NCBI RefSeq assembly: GCF_020686945.1
Contig: NZ_JAJEPR010000006.1
Location: 1-64,000 of the forward strand
Length of the DNA stretch: 64,000 bases
Direction: 5' to 3'
Source of the DNA: Limivivens faecihominis
GTDB taxonomy: Bacteria; Bacillota; Clostridia; Lachnospirales; Lachnospiraceae
The notes under the pieces are model-generated. The model was given only the letters and a program-made list of their open reading frames with translations, was not told the DNA's origin and did not search any database. Shown here in pieces: positions 33,457 through 42,573 of this stretch. A program made the translations under genes and the position numbers. The number at the start of each line of letters is the position of its first letter. Positions within the stretch are counted from its first letter, which is position 1.

Positions 33457-34914
33457 TTATGCGGCCTCAGTTGCTGTCTCGGTCTCAGTTTCAGCGGCTT
33501 CGGTATCTGCCTCAGAAGCTGCTTCGGTATCTGCCTCAGAAGCTGCCTCGGTATCTGCCTCAGAAGCTGCCTCGGTAGCATCCTCTACTGCTCCCTCATT
33601 CTGCTCTGCATACTCGGTTGCCCAGCCGTCAACAAATGCGGTCTTCACTGCATCCCAGTCACCAGTTCCCTGTGCATACTCAAGAAGTGCACTACCTACG
33701 CCGTTTTTCCAGTTCTCAGACGGCATTGTGGTGAAGCACCATGCAACAGACTCTTTACCTGCATCGATGTACTCGTTTGCTGCGGTTACAAGCGGATTCT
33801 GTGCCTGATACTCTTCTGTGAAGGTATCAAACGGAGTTACAAAGCCCATATCCTGGGAGAGAGAGGTTCTTCCCTCATCGCTGCTGATTACCCAGTTCAT
33901 GAAGTCCAGAGTTGCCTGAATGTCAGCCTCAGATGCCTTGTTGTTTACGCACCAGTAGTTCTCACTTCCGGTACACAGACCCTGATTCTCTTCTCCTTCT
34001 ACACCAATGTAGATCGGAAGCATACCCAGATCTTCATCTGCTACTTCGTTATCTTTGATATCATTGTATGCCCAGGTACCATTCTGATAGAAGACAGCCT
34101 CGCCAAGTGCGAATTCGGAAGCTGCATCCTCACCAGTCTTGCTGGAAAGTACAGTCGGCTCACAGGTGGAATCTGTGATGTAAAGATCGAAGATCTGTTT
34201 GTAGTTGTCAAGGTAGGTTCCTTTGATCGCATCGGTAGAGTTGATGCCATCTGCCTTGTACTCATAGTAGATCGGCAGGTTTGCCAGATGTGTCTTGAAT
34301 CTCCAGTCGGAAGAAGAATCAAAACCGGTAGAAGCGAAAGCTCCCTCGATTCCCAGATCATCTTTCTTTGCCTGGATATCATCTGCTACTGCTTTCAGAG
34401 TCTCAAAATTGTTGAGTTCATCAACAGAAGAGATCACTGCTCCGTCCGTTGCCATGTAATCATTCAGAAGCTTCTTGTTGTAGATCAGGCCGTAGGTCTC
34501 GATTACATAAGCGATACCCTGTACAGAACCGTCATCATTCTTCAGTGCGAAATCATCGCTCTTCAGATGTTTGTAAACCTCACTGTCTTTCAGGTCATAG
34601 CAGTAATCTTTCCAGGTAGCAAGACCAACAGGACCGTTTACCTGGAACAGGGTCGGTGCCTCTGCCTTTGCCATTTCAGATTTCAGAGTGGATTCATAGG
34701 TTCCGGAAGCTGCGGTAACTACGTCTACCTGTACGCCGGTCTCATCGGTGTATTTTGCTGCCAGATCTTCCCACTGTGTAGCCTGCTCGGGTTTGAAGTT
34801 CAGATAGTAAACCTTTCCGGTTTCCTCATCTGCAGATGCCAGTGTTGCCGGAACCATGCTCATTACCATGGCTGCTGAAAGTCCAAGTGCTGTGATTTTC
34901 TTTAAATTTTTCAT
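33457..34914 (-). CDS. Maltose-type extracellular sugar-binding protein with repeat tail
   Basis: A 485-residue CUT1 solute-binding protein. Signal peptide MKNLKKITALGLSAAMVMSM then VPATLASADEE: there is no lipobox cysteine, so it would be cleaved by signal peptidase I (ASA) and not lipid-anchored. The mature part has the SBP_bac_1 fold with NGTWAYNDIKDN and NYWCVNNKASEADIQATLDF. The last 45 residues are a low-complexity tail with three ASEADTEA repeats and TETETATEAA. The gene has a strong promoter with three tandem operator boxes. Ligand by context: maltodextrins. Confidence 0.9.
   Translation of the reverse strand: MKNLKKITALGLSAAMVMSMVPATLASADEETGKVYYLNFKPEQATQWEDLAAKYTDETGVQVDVVTAASGTYESTLKSEMAKAEAPTLFQVNGPVGLATWKDYCYDLKDSEVYKHLKSDDFALKNDDGSVQGIAYVIETYGLIYNKKLLNDYMATDGAVISSVDELNNFETLKAVADDIQAKKDDLGIEGAFASTGFDSSSDWRFKTHLANLPIYYEYKADGINSTDAIKGTYLDNYKQIFDLYITDSTCEPTVLSSKTGEDAASEFALGEAVFYQNGTWAYNDIKDNEVADEDLGMLPIYIGVEGEENQGLCTGSENYWCVNNKASEADIQATLDFMNWVISSDEGRTSLSQDMGFVTPFDTFTEEYQAQNPLVTAANEYIDAGKESVAWCFTTMPSENWKNGVGSALLEYAQGTGDWDAVKTAFVDGWATEYAEQNEGAVEDATEAASEADTEAASEADTEAASEADTEAAETETETATEAA
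33501..33572 (-). repeat. Three tandem 24-bp repeats encoding ASEADTEA
   Basis: Units 33501-33524, 33525-33548 and 33549-33572 differ at one base only. They keep the frame and encode the acidic tail of the sugar-binding protein; such repeats can change number by slippage. Confidence 0.9.
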
Positions 34915-34973
34915 TTTGAAATCCCTCTTTCTTTCATAATAAATGAATGGTTTGTGCCGACTGGAAACTTTCT

Positions 34974-35009
34974 GGTAACGTTGTCAGTAACGTTTCCGGT
35001 AACGTTTCC
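34974..35009. promoter_or_regulatory. Three tandem 12-bp LacI-type operator boxes
   Basis: GGTAACGTTGTC (34974-34985), AGTAACGTTTCC (34986-34997) and GGTAACGTTTCC (34998-35009) follow each other without gaps, each centred on AACGTT as in MalR/CcpA-type sites. They lie just downstream of the -10 box of the sugar-binding-protein promoter, the place for a repressor. Confidence 0.75.
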
Positions 35010-35022
35010 GGTTGATAGCTTT

Positions 35023-35051
35023 ATACTAGCACCGATTAGGTAATTTGACAA
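35023..35051 (-). promoter_or_regulatory. Promoter of the sugar ABC operon
   Basis: -35 TTGTCA (35046-35051), 17-nt spacer, -10 TAGTAT (35023-35028) on the minus strand, about 110 nt upstream of the start codon. The rest of the gap, 35052-35344, is AT-rich and shows no gene. Confidence 0.75.
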
Positions 35052-35340
35052 GTGTTTTTTTTAAGTTTTTTATTTTTCATTCATTTTATCTAACTTTATT
35101 ATATGCTTTTTGTGCAATTTTTATACTGGTGGGAATTTTTACTTTTTTTGTAGAAAAAATGCTTTGTGACTATTATGTGGATTGGAAAATCAAAAGATTT
35201 AGTAAGGTTTGCCCTGACTCCACATGGAGCCTGACAGAGTTTGGGATTCGGCATTGGTAGTGACTGATTGAAAAAAAGAGACTGTCCGAAGGGCTTTCGG
35301 CATAACAGAGAGTTCTATTGGATGTTGGAACTTTCTGATA

Positions 35341-35382
35341 CAAAAAAACCTGACTGAACAGTGGGAGCTGTGCAGTCAGGTC
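35341..35382 (-). terminator. Alcohol dehydrogenase terminator
   Basis: ACCTGACTG / CAGTCAGGT stem on the minus strand with a GC-containing loop, followed by TTTTTTTG, 9 nt after the stop. Confidence 0.85.
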
Positions 35383-35390
35383 TGATTTTC

Positions 35391-36536
35391 TTACCAGAGT
35401 CTTTCGTAGATTTCCATGATATCGTCTTTGGATGGCTGTCTCGGATTGGTCGGGGTGCAGGCGTCCTGAAGGGCTGCCTCCGCCATATCCGGGATGGCTT
35501 TGAAGTACTCGGCTCTTGTGCATTTTCCGGTCTGGGAAATGCTTAAGGGGATATCCATCTCGCGGAGCATGAACTGTACCCAGGCTACCAGGGCACGGAT
35601 CGTGGTCACAGTGTTGAAGTTCTGTACGCCAAGAAGTCTTGCGATCGTGCAGTACTTCTCTACCTGGCGGGGATAGGTCTTCTGGCTACGGCTGTTCTTC
35701 GTGATCATGCTGTTGTACTCGATGATGTGCGGAAGCAGCATGGCGTTGGCTCTTCCATGAGCAATGTGGAAATGAGCTCCCAGCTGGTGAGCCAGGCTGT
35801 GGTTAATTCCAAGAGAAGCAGCGTTGAAGGAAAGGCCTGCCAGACAGGATGCAATGTGCATCTTCTTTCTCGCATGGGTATCGTTTCCATCCAGGTAAGC
35901 ACGAAGAAGGAAGGTTCCGCAGATCTCAATGGCTTTCTCGGAAAGTGCTGCGGAGAACTCTGTGCTCTGCGTGCTGACATAAGCTTCCATCGCATGGGTG
36001 AAAACGTCCATTCCCGTATCAGCGGTGATTGCAGGCGGAACAGAACGGGTGAGCTCTGCATCCAGGATTGCCTCTGTAGGAAGGAGACTTTCAGAAACCA
36101 GTGGATATTTTCTCTGCTCCTGCGGATCGGAGATAACGGAGAAAGAAGTTACCTCAGAACCGGTTCCGCTGGTGGTCGGAACAGCGATAAGAGCGATATT
36201 ATCAAGACCTCCTACGCGGGAAGCAAACTCACGGATGGCTTTGGCTGAGTCGATGGCGGAACCGCCGCCCACTGCCACGATAGCCTCAGGCTTATAATCC
36301 ATGACTGCTTTCACTCCGGCTACCACTTTATCAATGGGTGGGTCCGGAACGACATCCTTAAATACTTCAAATTCAATCTTTGCCTCATCCAAGCGGCTGG
36401 TGATCATCATAACCATACCGCTCTGCACCACGAACGGATCTGTGATGATCATGACTTTTTTGTACGGTATCTGAGTCAGGCGGTCCAGCGCACCGTCGCC
36501 GTAGTAAATCTTGGTTTTAATGTCAAAACTATGCAT
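35391..36536 (-). CDS. Iron-containing alcohol dehydrogenase
   Basis: A 381-residue group III (Fe-ADH) enzyme. NAD-binding block VAVGGGSAIDSAKAI and TTSGTGSEVTSFSVI, metal site around ADTGMDVFTHAMEAYVST and GINHSLAHQLGAHFHIAHGR (two of the iron-binding histidines). Closest in style to PduQ/EutG-type 1-propanol or ethanol dehydrogenases; substrate not proven. The start at 36536 has AAGGGGTAAAGGT; the longer frame from 36608 would begin in a Lys/Arg-rich leader and is rejected. Single gene with its own promoter and terminator. Confidence 0.93.
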   Translation of the reverse strand: MHSFDIKTKIYYGDGALDRLTQIPYKKVMIITDPFVVQSGMVMMITSRLDEAKIEFEVFKDVVPDPPIDKVVAGVKAVMDYKPEAIVAVGGGSAIDSAKAIREFASRVGGLDNIALIAVPTTSGTGSEVTSFSVISDPQEQRKYPLVSESLLPTEAILDAELTRSVPPAITADTGMDVFTHAMEAYVSTQSTEFSAALSEKAIEICGTFLLRAYLDGNDTHARKKMHIASCLAGLSFNAASLGINHSLAHQLGAHFHIAHGRANAMLLPHIIEYNSMITKNSRSQKTYPRQVEKYCTIARLLGVQNFNTVTTIRALVAWVQFMLREMDIPLSISQTGKCTRAEYFKAIPDMAEAALQDACTPTNPRQPSKDDIMEIYERLW

Positions 36537-36641
36537 ACCTTTACCCCTTCTGCCATCCTTACGGTGGCCTTTGTATCTTGTTCCCCCATCCTTCTTCTTC
36601 TTCTGCATTGGAAGAAAGTGTTCGTTACATAATTAACATAA

Positions 36642-36670
36642 ATTATACCATAGTTTGTTTTGAATCGCAA
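36642..36670 (-). promoter_or_regulatory. Alcohol dehydrogenase promoter
   Basis: -35 TTGCGA (36665-36670), 17-nt spacer, -10 TATAAT (36642-36647) on the minus strand, 105 nt upstream of the start codon. Confidence 0.75.
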
Positions 36671-36739
36671 GGAATTTCACATAAAACAACGTGAAACAAC
36701 GGCATATTTCTCTTAATTGAGAAAAAATCGCACATACTA

Positions 36740-37051
36740 TTACAGAAGATAAACCGGAAGCTCTTTTGTAAAGGGGATGTGACGGTCGTTTTTCGCGGAT
36801 TCTGCTGCTTTTTCCGGTTCTTCGGGCTTCGTTTCTGCTGCTTTCACCGGCTCTGCTGGTTCGGAAGCAGCTGTTTTTGCTGTGGCTGCTTTGGAAGCTG
36901 TTGTTTTCGCTGCCGCCGGCTTTCTCTTTCTCGTGGTTTTGGGCTTTGCCTCCTCGGCCTTCTCTTCTGCTGCAACTTTAGTTTCTTCTTTCTTCGGCTC
37001 TGTCTCGGCTGCTTTTGCCGCCCGTTTTAAACTTGCTTTACCTACTGCCAT
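36740..37051 (-). CDS. Lys/Ala/Pro-rich histone-H1-like small protein
   Basis: A 103-residue low-complexity protein. Residues 1-85 are almost only K, A, E, P and T, with an H1-like core TTRKRKPAAAKTTASKAATA flanked by acidic stretches; the last residues (NDRHIPFTKELPVYLL) are ordinary and probably conserved. It overlaps the ParA gene end by 14 nt, so the two are co-translated. Such AKP-rich chains bind DNA in H1-like and HU-tail proteins. This is no known family that I can name; a DNA-tethering partner of the ParA is a reasonable guess. Confidence 0.7.
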   Translation of the reverse strand: MAVGKASLKRAAKAAETEPKKEETKVAAEEKAEEAKPKTTRKRKPAAAKTTASKAATAKTAASEPAEPVKAAETKPEEPEKAAESAKNDRHIPFTKELPVYLL

Positions 37052-37829
37052 ACTCCATTACCTCCCTGGCTAATTCCATATATTCGCCGGCACTTCTGCT
37101 GCTCTTTTTGAACTCCACCACCGGAGCACTGCTGTCCTGGGACCACTCAATTGAGCTGTCCACCCGGATGAAGGTATCAAAAAGATGAATATCCGGCATT
37201 TCTTTAAAAGTTTCCATAGTCTGCTTGAAATAATTTTTTCTCGTATCGACTTTCGTGAGAACCACGCCCATAACTGAAAGCTCCGGGGTAATCTGTTTCA
37301 CATCATTGAGAAAGTCAAACATATTCGCCAATCCGAACATGCCCCAGGGGCTGGCTTCCACAGGAATGATGACCCGGTCCGAAGCGCAGAGAATATTCAT
37401 GACCCAGCCGCCGAGGGTGGGCGGAGCATCAATGAGAATATAGTCGTAAACACCGGAATCCTTGATCTTCTGAAGACATTTCCGCAGGATAAATTCCCTC
37501 TGCCATTTCGTGAAAAGTTCATACTCGATGGAACTCATCAGCGTGGATGAGGGAATCAGATCCAGGTTCGGATAGACTGTGGGCACGATAAAATCCGTGA
37601 GATCCTGCTGTTTTCCAATGGCATAGTAGAGGTTCTTTTCCCCGGCTGCCATTTTCAGCACCTCATCCTCGGAAAAAAAGGAAAGGGACAGGTTCAGCTG
37701 CATATCCCCATCCACCAGAAGCACTTTTTTCCCCGCCATAGCCATGGCCGCTCCCACATTGGAACAGGTGGTGGATTTGCCGCTGCCGCCTTTGTTATTG
37801 GTAAAACAGATGGTCATTGTCTTGTCCAT
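37038..37829 (-). CDS. Orphan ParA/MinD-type ATPase
   Basis: A 263-residue deviant Walker ATPase: NNKGGSGKSTTCSNVGAAMA (residues 11-30), LLVDGDMQLNLSL instead of the usual GDPQGNLT, and the switch YDYILIDAPPTLGGWVMNIL. Unlike chromosomal Soj it is not next to a ParB gene; instead it overlaps an H1-like protein. It could position a cargo on the nucleoid, as McdA/ParC-type orphan ParAs do (knowledge of family; role here inferred). Confidence 0.88.
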   Translation of the reverse strand: MDKTMTICFTNNKGGSGKSTTCSNVGAAMAMAGKKVLLVDGDMQLNLSLSFFSEDEVLKMAAGEKNLYYAIGKQQDLTDFIVPTVYPNLDLIPSSTLMSSIEYELFTKWQREFILRKCLQKIKDSGVYDYILIDAPPTLGGWVMNILCASDRVIIPVEASPWGMFGLANMFDFLNDVKQITPELSVMGVVLTKVDTRKNYFKQTMETFKEMPDIHLFDTFIRVDSSIEWSQDSSAPVVEFKKSSRSAGEYMELAREVMEYGSR

Positions 37830-37910
37830 ATGTACCTACTTCTTTCTGCTTTGTATATAGTAATCTGATTTTGATTATAACCGAAGATCCCGTCCTTTTT
37901 CAAGCAGTTT

Positions 37911-38612
37911 TCACAATTCTTCCAGTACTAATTGGAAATGTTCTGGATAAAGGTGACAGAGTTTTTCCGCGGTACGTCGAGAAGCAAGATTTTCCGGATG
38001 ACAGAAAATAAAAGCCTTTATTTCTCCGGTGAGATCCTCCATCTCTTCCGACAGAAGTCCCACCGCCTCCGAAGCGATCCCCTGACGCCGGAAAGAAGGT
38101 GCCGTAAGATAGCCAAGCTCCAGCACCTGTTTTCCCTGATATTGCCGCTCCTGAAAGCCTGCCCAGGCTGCAAGCTCGCCCGTTTCTTTCCACAGAACCG
38201 AGTAAAAACCATAGCCATAAAAGCCATACCGGTTTCGAACATAGGCCTTCAGTTTTTCCCGCTGCTCCTCCTCAGAAAAAAGCTTTCCTTCTCCCTCAAA
38301 GAGCCAGCGCCTGGCTTCCTCATCCGTAAAAAATGCCAGCAGTTTTTCCACATCTTCTTCGGTACTCTCCCTGATTTTCAACTGCTCCGTCTCCCCGATG
38401 CACCAGGGAAGCCCATAATGCCGTTCATAGACCCTCTGAAAAAAGAGTTCGTCCAGCTCATCCAGGCTCTGCACTGTATAATCCGCCTCATAAACCGCCT
38501 CTGCCCCGGGGCGCTCGTAATAAACCACAGGGCGATTCTGGGCCGCGGCGGCTCTTACAAGGGCGGGGTCGTCGGTGAGAAGGACATTGGTTTTTGTGTC
38601 TGTTTTTTTCAT
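37911..38612 (-). CDS. GNAT-family N-acetyltransferase
   Basis: A 233-residue protein with a C-terminal GNAT domain (about residues 75-225): LKIRESTEEDVEKLLAFF, acetyl-CoA loop APSFRRQGIASEAVGLL and a following FCHPENLASRRTAEKL, similar to RimJ/RimL-type acetyltransferases. The N-terminal 70 residues form an extra domain (VLLTDDPALVRAAAAQNRPV). Its start overlaps the stop of the Rpn remnant by 4 nt. Substrate unknown. Confidence 0.85.
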   Translation of the reverse strand: MKKTDTKTNVLLTDDPALVRAAAAQNRPVVYYERPGAEAVYEADYTVQSLDELDELFFQRVYERHYGLPWCIGETEQLKIRESTEEDVEKLLAFFTDEEARRWLFEGEGKLFSEEEQREKLKAYVRNRYGFYGYGFYSVLWKETGELAAWAGFQERQYQGKQVLELGYLTAPSFRRQGIASEAVGLLSEEMEDLTGEIKAFIFCHPENLASRRTAEKLCHLYPEHFQLVLEEL

Positions 38613-39261
38613 GTGGGCTCCTGTCTTTTAATTTCCAGGATTTCTTCCAGCTCCTCCCCGGTCAGATCAGCAATTTCTTCCGGACTTTTTCCTTTTCGCA
38701 GCATATTGGTTATAATGCTTGTCACCTTTCTCATTTTTCTCGCCTTTTTGCCTTGCTCTTTGCCCTCAGCAAAGTCCTCTTCTCTCATCCCTTGCATCTG
38801 TGAATGATAGTCCCGGACTGCTTTTTCACGCGCTTCGTATTCCAGCCGCTTCTTTTCATCCACACTCATATGCTTCAGCATTTCATAGGCTTCTTCCATA
38901 TAAGAATCTTTCTCAGGCATTTTTTTCAAATTCCCTCCTGCTCTTCGCTCCAAGGAAACGCATCCAGCGGATAATTCCTGCTTCGTCTTGCTCTTCCTTC
39001 GGCAGCTTTTCCAATTTCAGAACATGAATCTCCATAAGATCCGTATAGGCCTCCCCGGTGTCTTTATCACAGAAAATAATCTTTCGGAAAATGAATAAAA
39101 TTCAGGATGCCTACTACGTTCTGACAGGATAGCGATACGGAGCGCTTTTCTTTTATAGTAGCATACTTTTTCCCTGTGGCAAAGAGATCCCTTTCTGTCA
39201 ATGAAACAAATCTGACTGAGAAAATGTCCGTATCTTCTTCCTTATTCACTTGTATATTCAT
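38609..39261 (-). pseudogene. Rpn-family PD-(D/E)XK nuclease, decayed
   Basis: Three frame-separated pieces match successive parts of the Rpn/YhgA transposase-nuclease family. 39067-39261 encodes NIQVNKEEDTDIFSVRFVSL and, later, ILNFIHFPKDYF. About 38937-39083 encodes DKDTGEAYTDLMEIHVLKLE, then RWMRFLGAKSRREFEK. 38609-38953 encodes DSYMEEAYEMLKHMSVDEKK, then EYEAREKAVRDYHSQMQG and an EGKEQGKKARK tail. The last join is an A7 run at about 38924; six As would restore the frame. The catalytic N-terminal start is absent. Confidence 0.75.
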
Positions 39262-39383
39262 CGGATATTTTCTCAGGACTCTAAGGATTAGATATGTGTT
39301 TCCGATTGGGTTATTGGATATTTATAGATGCTATGAATTATATCAGAGTTTTTTTGCAAAGTTTTGTTTTATATCCTGTCCAA

Positions 39384-39430
39384 ATATAGCAGTCTTCCCG
39401 CCTGCATGCAAGCCGGAAAACTGCTATATG
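39384..39430 (-). terminator. Hairpin after the GH31 gene
   Basis: ATATAGCAGTTTTCCGGCT pairs with AG-GCGGGAAGACTGCTATAT on the minus strand around TGCATGC; short T end (TTTGG). About 40 nt past the GH31 stop. The rest of 39262-39465 shows nothing else. Confidence 0.65.
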
Positions 39431-39465
39431 GTTATTTAAAACGGTATTTCATTTTTCAGCGCAGA

Positions 39466-41877
39466 CTACTCTGCCTGTGCAGTCAGCAATTCCATGATTG
39501 CTCCCTGGAGATCGTGGTCCAGGTTCATTCCCTGAAGCTCGGAAATCTTCTCCAGAATCGTGGTGTCCTTGCATATCACTTCATAGACTGCTGTTTTCAG
39601 ATCAAACTCGATTTGTGCACTTTTCAGAATTTCAAAAATATGGCGCTTGGTCTGATTTCTGTACAGGCTGGTCTCCTCCGGCAGGCGGATCTGGATCTCG
39701 CCTTCTGCTGTGATGGCCGGAAGCTCAATAATGAGTTTTCCTTCCTCTGCCAGATAGCGATACGGAAGATCACAAGGAACACCATTAACAGATACCTGCA
39801 CCGCTGCATCTTCCGGAAGCTCCAGAGCATTCCACTCAACGGTATAGGAACGTTTCTCCGGGATCAGCTCTTTTCTTCCTCTGACTGCTGAAATCGTGAA
39901 TTTCTTTTCTTTTTCCCAATTCAGCGTGTACTCTGTCAGCGCACAGTCCCCATTCTGGTAAGCGGTCGTCTCGTTATCATCCTCATAAAGCGTAAAGGAA
40001 CCGTCTGCTCCGCTGAAAATGCGAAGGTACAGTTTTTCCGGATTGGCAGCCGCTTCTTTGGAATCAATCTCTTCTGTCATCGGCACAATTCCGCCAGCCT
40101 TGACCAGAACCGGTATGGAATCCAGCGGACGATACATATCAAAAGTTCGTTCCTCCGACTGATAAACCACTCCTGTGAAAAAGTCAATAAAGGTCCCCTT
40201 CGGAAGCCAGGTGCTTGCCTTTCCCATATTCAGATTCTCAGCCATCGGCGCGGTGATCGGATTTACGAGCATCTCTGTACCATAATAATACTCATTTTTC
40301 ACTTTTCCAAAAGCATTTCTCCAGCCATGCTCATAATGCAGCGGCAGAATCAGCGGAAGATCCTCTGCAAAAGCCCGGTGGTTCATGGTATACAGATACG
40401 GGATCAGCTTATGGCGGAGCCGTAAAAAGTTCTCCATGATCTCGCAGATATCTCTCCGATACTGCCAGGGCTCCTTTCCATTAAACTCGTTTTTCGTGGA
40501 ATGGAGACGCATGATCGGAGAAAATACGCCCAGCTGATACCAGCGGCATTCCAGCTCATCATCCCGATAGCCAAAGTTATGGCCGCCAATGTCATGGCTC
40601 CACCAGCCATAACCAATATTGGAGGCTGTAGAAGTAAAGTAAGGCTGAAAATCCAAAGTTTCCCAGGTAATAAAGCTATCGCCGGAAAAGCCGATCGGAT
40701 ATCTGTGGGAGCCCGGGCCTGCATATCTTGAAAACGTCATGGGGCGTTTTTTCTTTTTCCCGCTGTCCAGGAAATGGAAATGGTTCAGCATCCACAGAGA
40801 ATCCAGGCCCTCGATTTTCGTTCTCGTACCCTGCTGCCAGTCGATCCACCAGAAATCCACACCAAGCTCTTCATGGGGATAGCAGCCGTATTCAAAATAA
40901 ATCTTCAGCGCTTTTTCATCTGTCACGTCAAAGGGCACCGGCTCTTCTTTTTCGGCAGAGACCCCCATCGCCTTTGCAGCTCCCTCATAGCAGTCCTCAA
41001 ACCCGCGGATTCCATCGGCAGGATGAAGATTCAGCGTCACCCGCATTCCTTTTTCGTGGAGAGCGTCGATAAAACGTTTGGGATCCGGAAAGAGCTCCCG
41101 GTTCCAGGAAAAGCCGGTCCAGCCGCTTCCGTATTTGGGATCTATCTGAACCTTATGCCAGTCCATGTCAATGACTGCCACACTGAACGGAACATTTTCC
41201 TTCTCAAAACGCTTCATGAGCTTCAGATAGCTTTCTTCGCTGTATTCATAATAACGGCTCCACCAGTTTCCCAGAGCGAAACGCGGCAGCATAGGCGTTT
41301 TTCCGGTCAAGTGATAATAATCCCTCAGGCAGCCCTTTTCATCCGACTGATATCCGAAGAAATAGAAATCCAGCCCTTTCTCCGTCCGCGGGCAGACCCA
41401 GCCATTTTCATCCAGAAGCAGTGTGTTTGAATCATCCAGCACAGACCAGCCTTCCAGAGACATCAGGCCCAGTCCCAGCTCACAGCTTCCATTTACCATA
41501 TCCAGCGTCCGGGCGGTTCCGAACAGATTGCCGGAATGTTCCGGATCTTTCCCGAAAAACCAGCTGCGCGCCTGATCTTTCCCGTAACCCTTGACCTCGA
41601 TCGTAAGACCATTTGCTGAAAATTCCTTCTTGTCATAATGCAAATGCAGGAAGGAAGTCTCCAGCTCCAGCTCCTCTTCCGTCTCGTTCACTTCAAACTC
41701 CACCTTCGGAAAAGCGCGGTTCCAGACTACCTGAGAGGCCCGGTCCTCAAAATGACCAGTCTCATTGTACTCCAGACGGAGCAGCCGCTCTGTCAACACA
41801 CTGATGCGGTAAGTAGTTCCCTGAATTATGGCAGTCGCAGCTGCCACAGGCTGTGTTTCGATTTTAGAAAACTCCAT
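39466..41877 (-). CDS. GH31 alpha-glucosidase
   Basis: An 803-residue family 31 glycoside hydrolase. N-terminal beta-domain, then the catalytic barrel from about residue 195 (MLPRFALGNWWSRYYEYS). Nucleophile D346 in DFWWIDWQQGT, acid/base D400 in SHRYPIGFSGDS. Distal beta-domains follow, and the last 70 residues (IFEILKSAQIEFDLKTAV) are an added alpha-helical tail. No signal peptide, so cytoplasmic. It releases alpha-linked glucose from the non-reducing end of imported oligosaccharides, which fits the maltodextrin genes nearby. Exact linkage preference is not decided by the sequence. Confidence 0.94.
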   Translation of the reverse strand: MEFSKIETQPVAAATAIIQGTTYRISVLTERLLRLEYNETGHFEDRASQVVWNRAFPKVEFEVNETEEELELETSFLHLHYDKKEFSANGLTIEVKGYGKDQARSWFFGKDPEHSGNLFGTARTLDMVNGSCELGLGLMSLEGWSVLDDSNTLLLDENGWVCPRTEKGLDFYFFGYQSDEKGCLRDYYHLTGKTPMLPRFALGNWWSRYYEYSEESYLKLMKRFEKENVPFSVAVIDMDWHKVQIDPKYGSGWTGFSWNRELFPDPKRFIDALHEKGMRVTLNLHPADGIRGFEDCYEGAAKAMGVSAEKEEPVPFDVTDEKALKIYFEYGCYPHEELGVDFWWIDWQQGTRTKIEGLDSLWMLNHFHFLDSGKKKKRPMTFSRYAGPGSHRYPIGFSGDSFITWETLDFQPYFTSTASNIGYGWWSHDIGGHNFGYRDDELECRWYQLGVFSPIMRLHSTKNEFNGKEPWQYRRDICEIMENFLRLRHKLIPYLYTMNHRAFAEDLPLILPLHYEHGWRNAFGKVKNEYYYGTEMLVNPITAPMAENLNMGKASTWLPKGTFIDFFTGVVYQSEERTFDMYRPLDSIPVLVKAGGIVPMTEEIDSKEAAANPEKLYLRIFSGADGSFTLYEDDNETTAYQNGDCALTEYTLNWEKEKKFTISAVRGRKELIPEKRSYTVEWNALELPEDAAVQVSVNGVPCDLPYRYLAEEGKLIIELPAITAEGEIQIRLPEETSLYRNQTKRHIFEILKSAQIEFDLKTAVYEVICKDTTILEKISELQGMNLDHDLQGAIMELLTAQAE

Positions 41878-41974
41878 GATTTACCTCCTTTTCAAAAAAG
41901 CTATAGGATGTATTTGATTTTACTCTTTCACTGAACCGATGACAATACCAATAATGAAATATTTCTGTCCTGCC

Positions 41975-42003
41975 TTGCCATCTGTCCCAAAAAAGATTAT
42001 AAT
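41975..42003 (+). promoter_or_regulatory. Cyclophilin gene promoter
   Basis: -35 TTGCCA (41975-41980), 17-nt spacer, -10 TATAAT (41998-42003), 35 nt upstream of the start codon. Confidence 0.8.
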
Positions 42004-42038
42004 AGCCAGAGAATACTGAACAAAAGGAGATTATGATT

Positions 42039-42560
42039 ATGGCACAGAATCCGATCGTTACCATTACTATGGCAAATGGCGACGTTATGAAAGCGGAGCT
42101 TTATCCTGAGATTGCTCCCAACACCGTAAACAATTTCATCAGCCTGGTGAAAAAGGGCTTCTATGACGGCCTGATCTTCCACCGCGTCATCAGCGGTTTC
42201 ATGATCCAGGGCGGCTGCCCGGATGGAACCGGCATGGGCGGCCCGGGCTACAGCATCAAAGGTGAGTTCGCCCAGAACGGCTTCAACAATTCCCTGAAGC
42301 ATGAGGCAGGCGTTCTTTCCATGGCAAGAGCCATGCATCCCGACTCTGCCGGAAGCCAGTTCTTCATCATGCACAAGGCTGCTCCGCATCTGGATGGCGC
42401 TTATGCCGCTTTCGGAAAAATCACCGAGGGCATGGATGTCGTAAACAAGATCGCTGATACCGACACCGATTACAGCGACCGCCCGCTGGACGAGCAGAAG
42501 ATCCAGTCCATGACCGTTGAAACCTTCGGCGTGGATTATCCGGAACCGGAGAAACGATAA
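42039..42560 (+). CDS. Peptidyl-prolyl isomerase, cyclophilin type
   Basis: A 173-residue cytosolic cyclophilin. The motifs [51 protein letters not shown] and [14 protein letters not shown] hold the active-site Arg, Phe and Gln residues. It speeds cis-trans isomerisation of Xaa-Pro bonds. The second ATG (42039) is 9 nt from AAGGAG; the first (42033) is too close. Single gene on the plus strand with its own promoter and terminator. Confidence 0.95.
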   Translation: MAQNPIVTITMANGDVMKAELYPEIAPNTVNNFISLVKKGFYDGLIFHRVISGFMIQGGCPDGTGMGGPGYSIKGEFAQNGFNNSLKHEAGVLSMARAMHPDSAGSQFFIMHKAAPHLDGAYAAFGKITEGMDVVNKIADTDTDYSDRPLDEQKIQSMTVETFGVDYPEPEKR

Positions 42561-42573
42561 GTTTCTGCATAGC

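Noticed and set aside
36779..37030. 83-codon Cys/Phe-rich plus-strand frame
   Set aside because: Antisense of the K/A/E/P-rich H1-like gene; the repeated Phe/Cys/Leu composition is a direct result of it.
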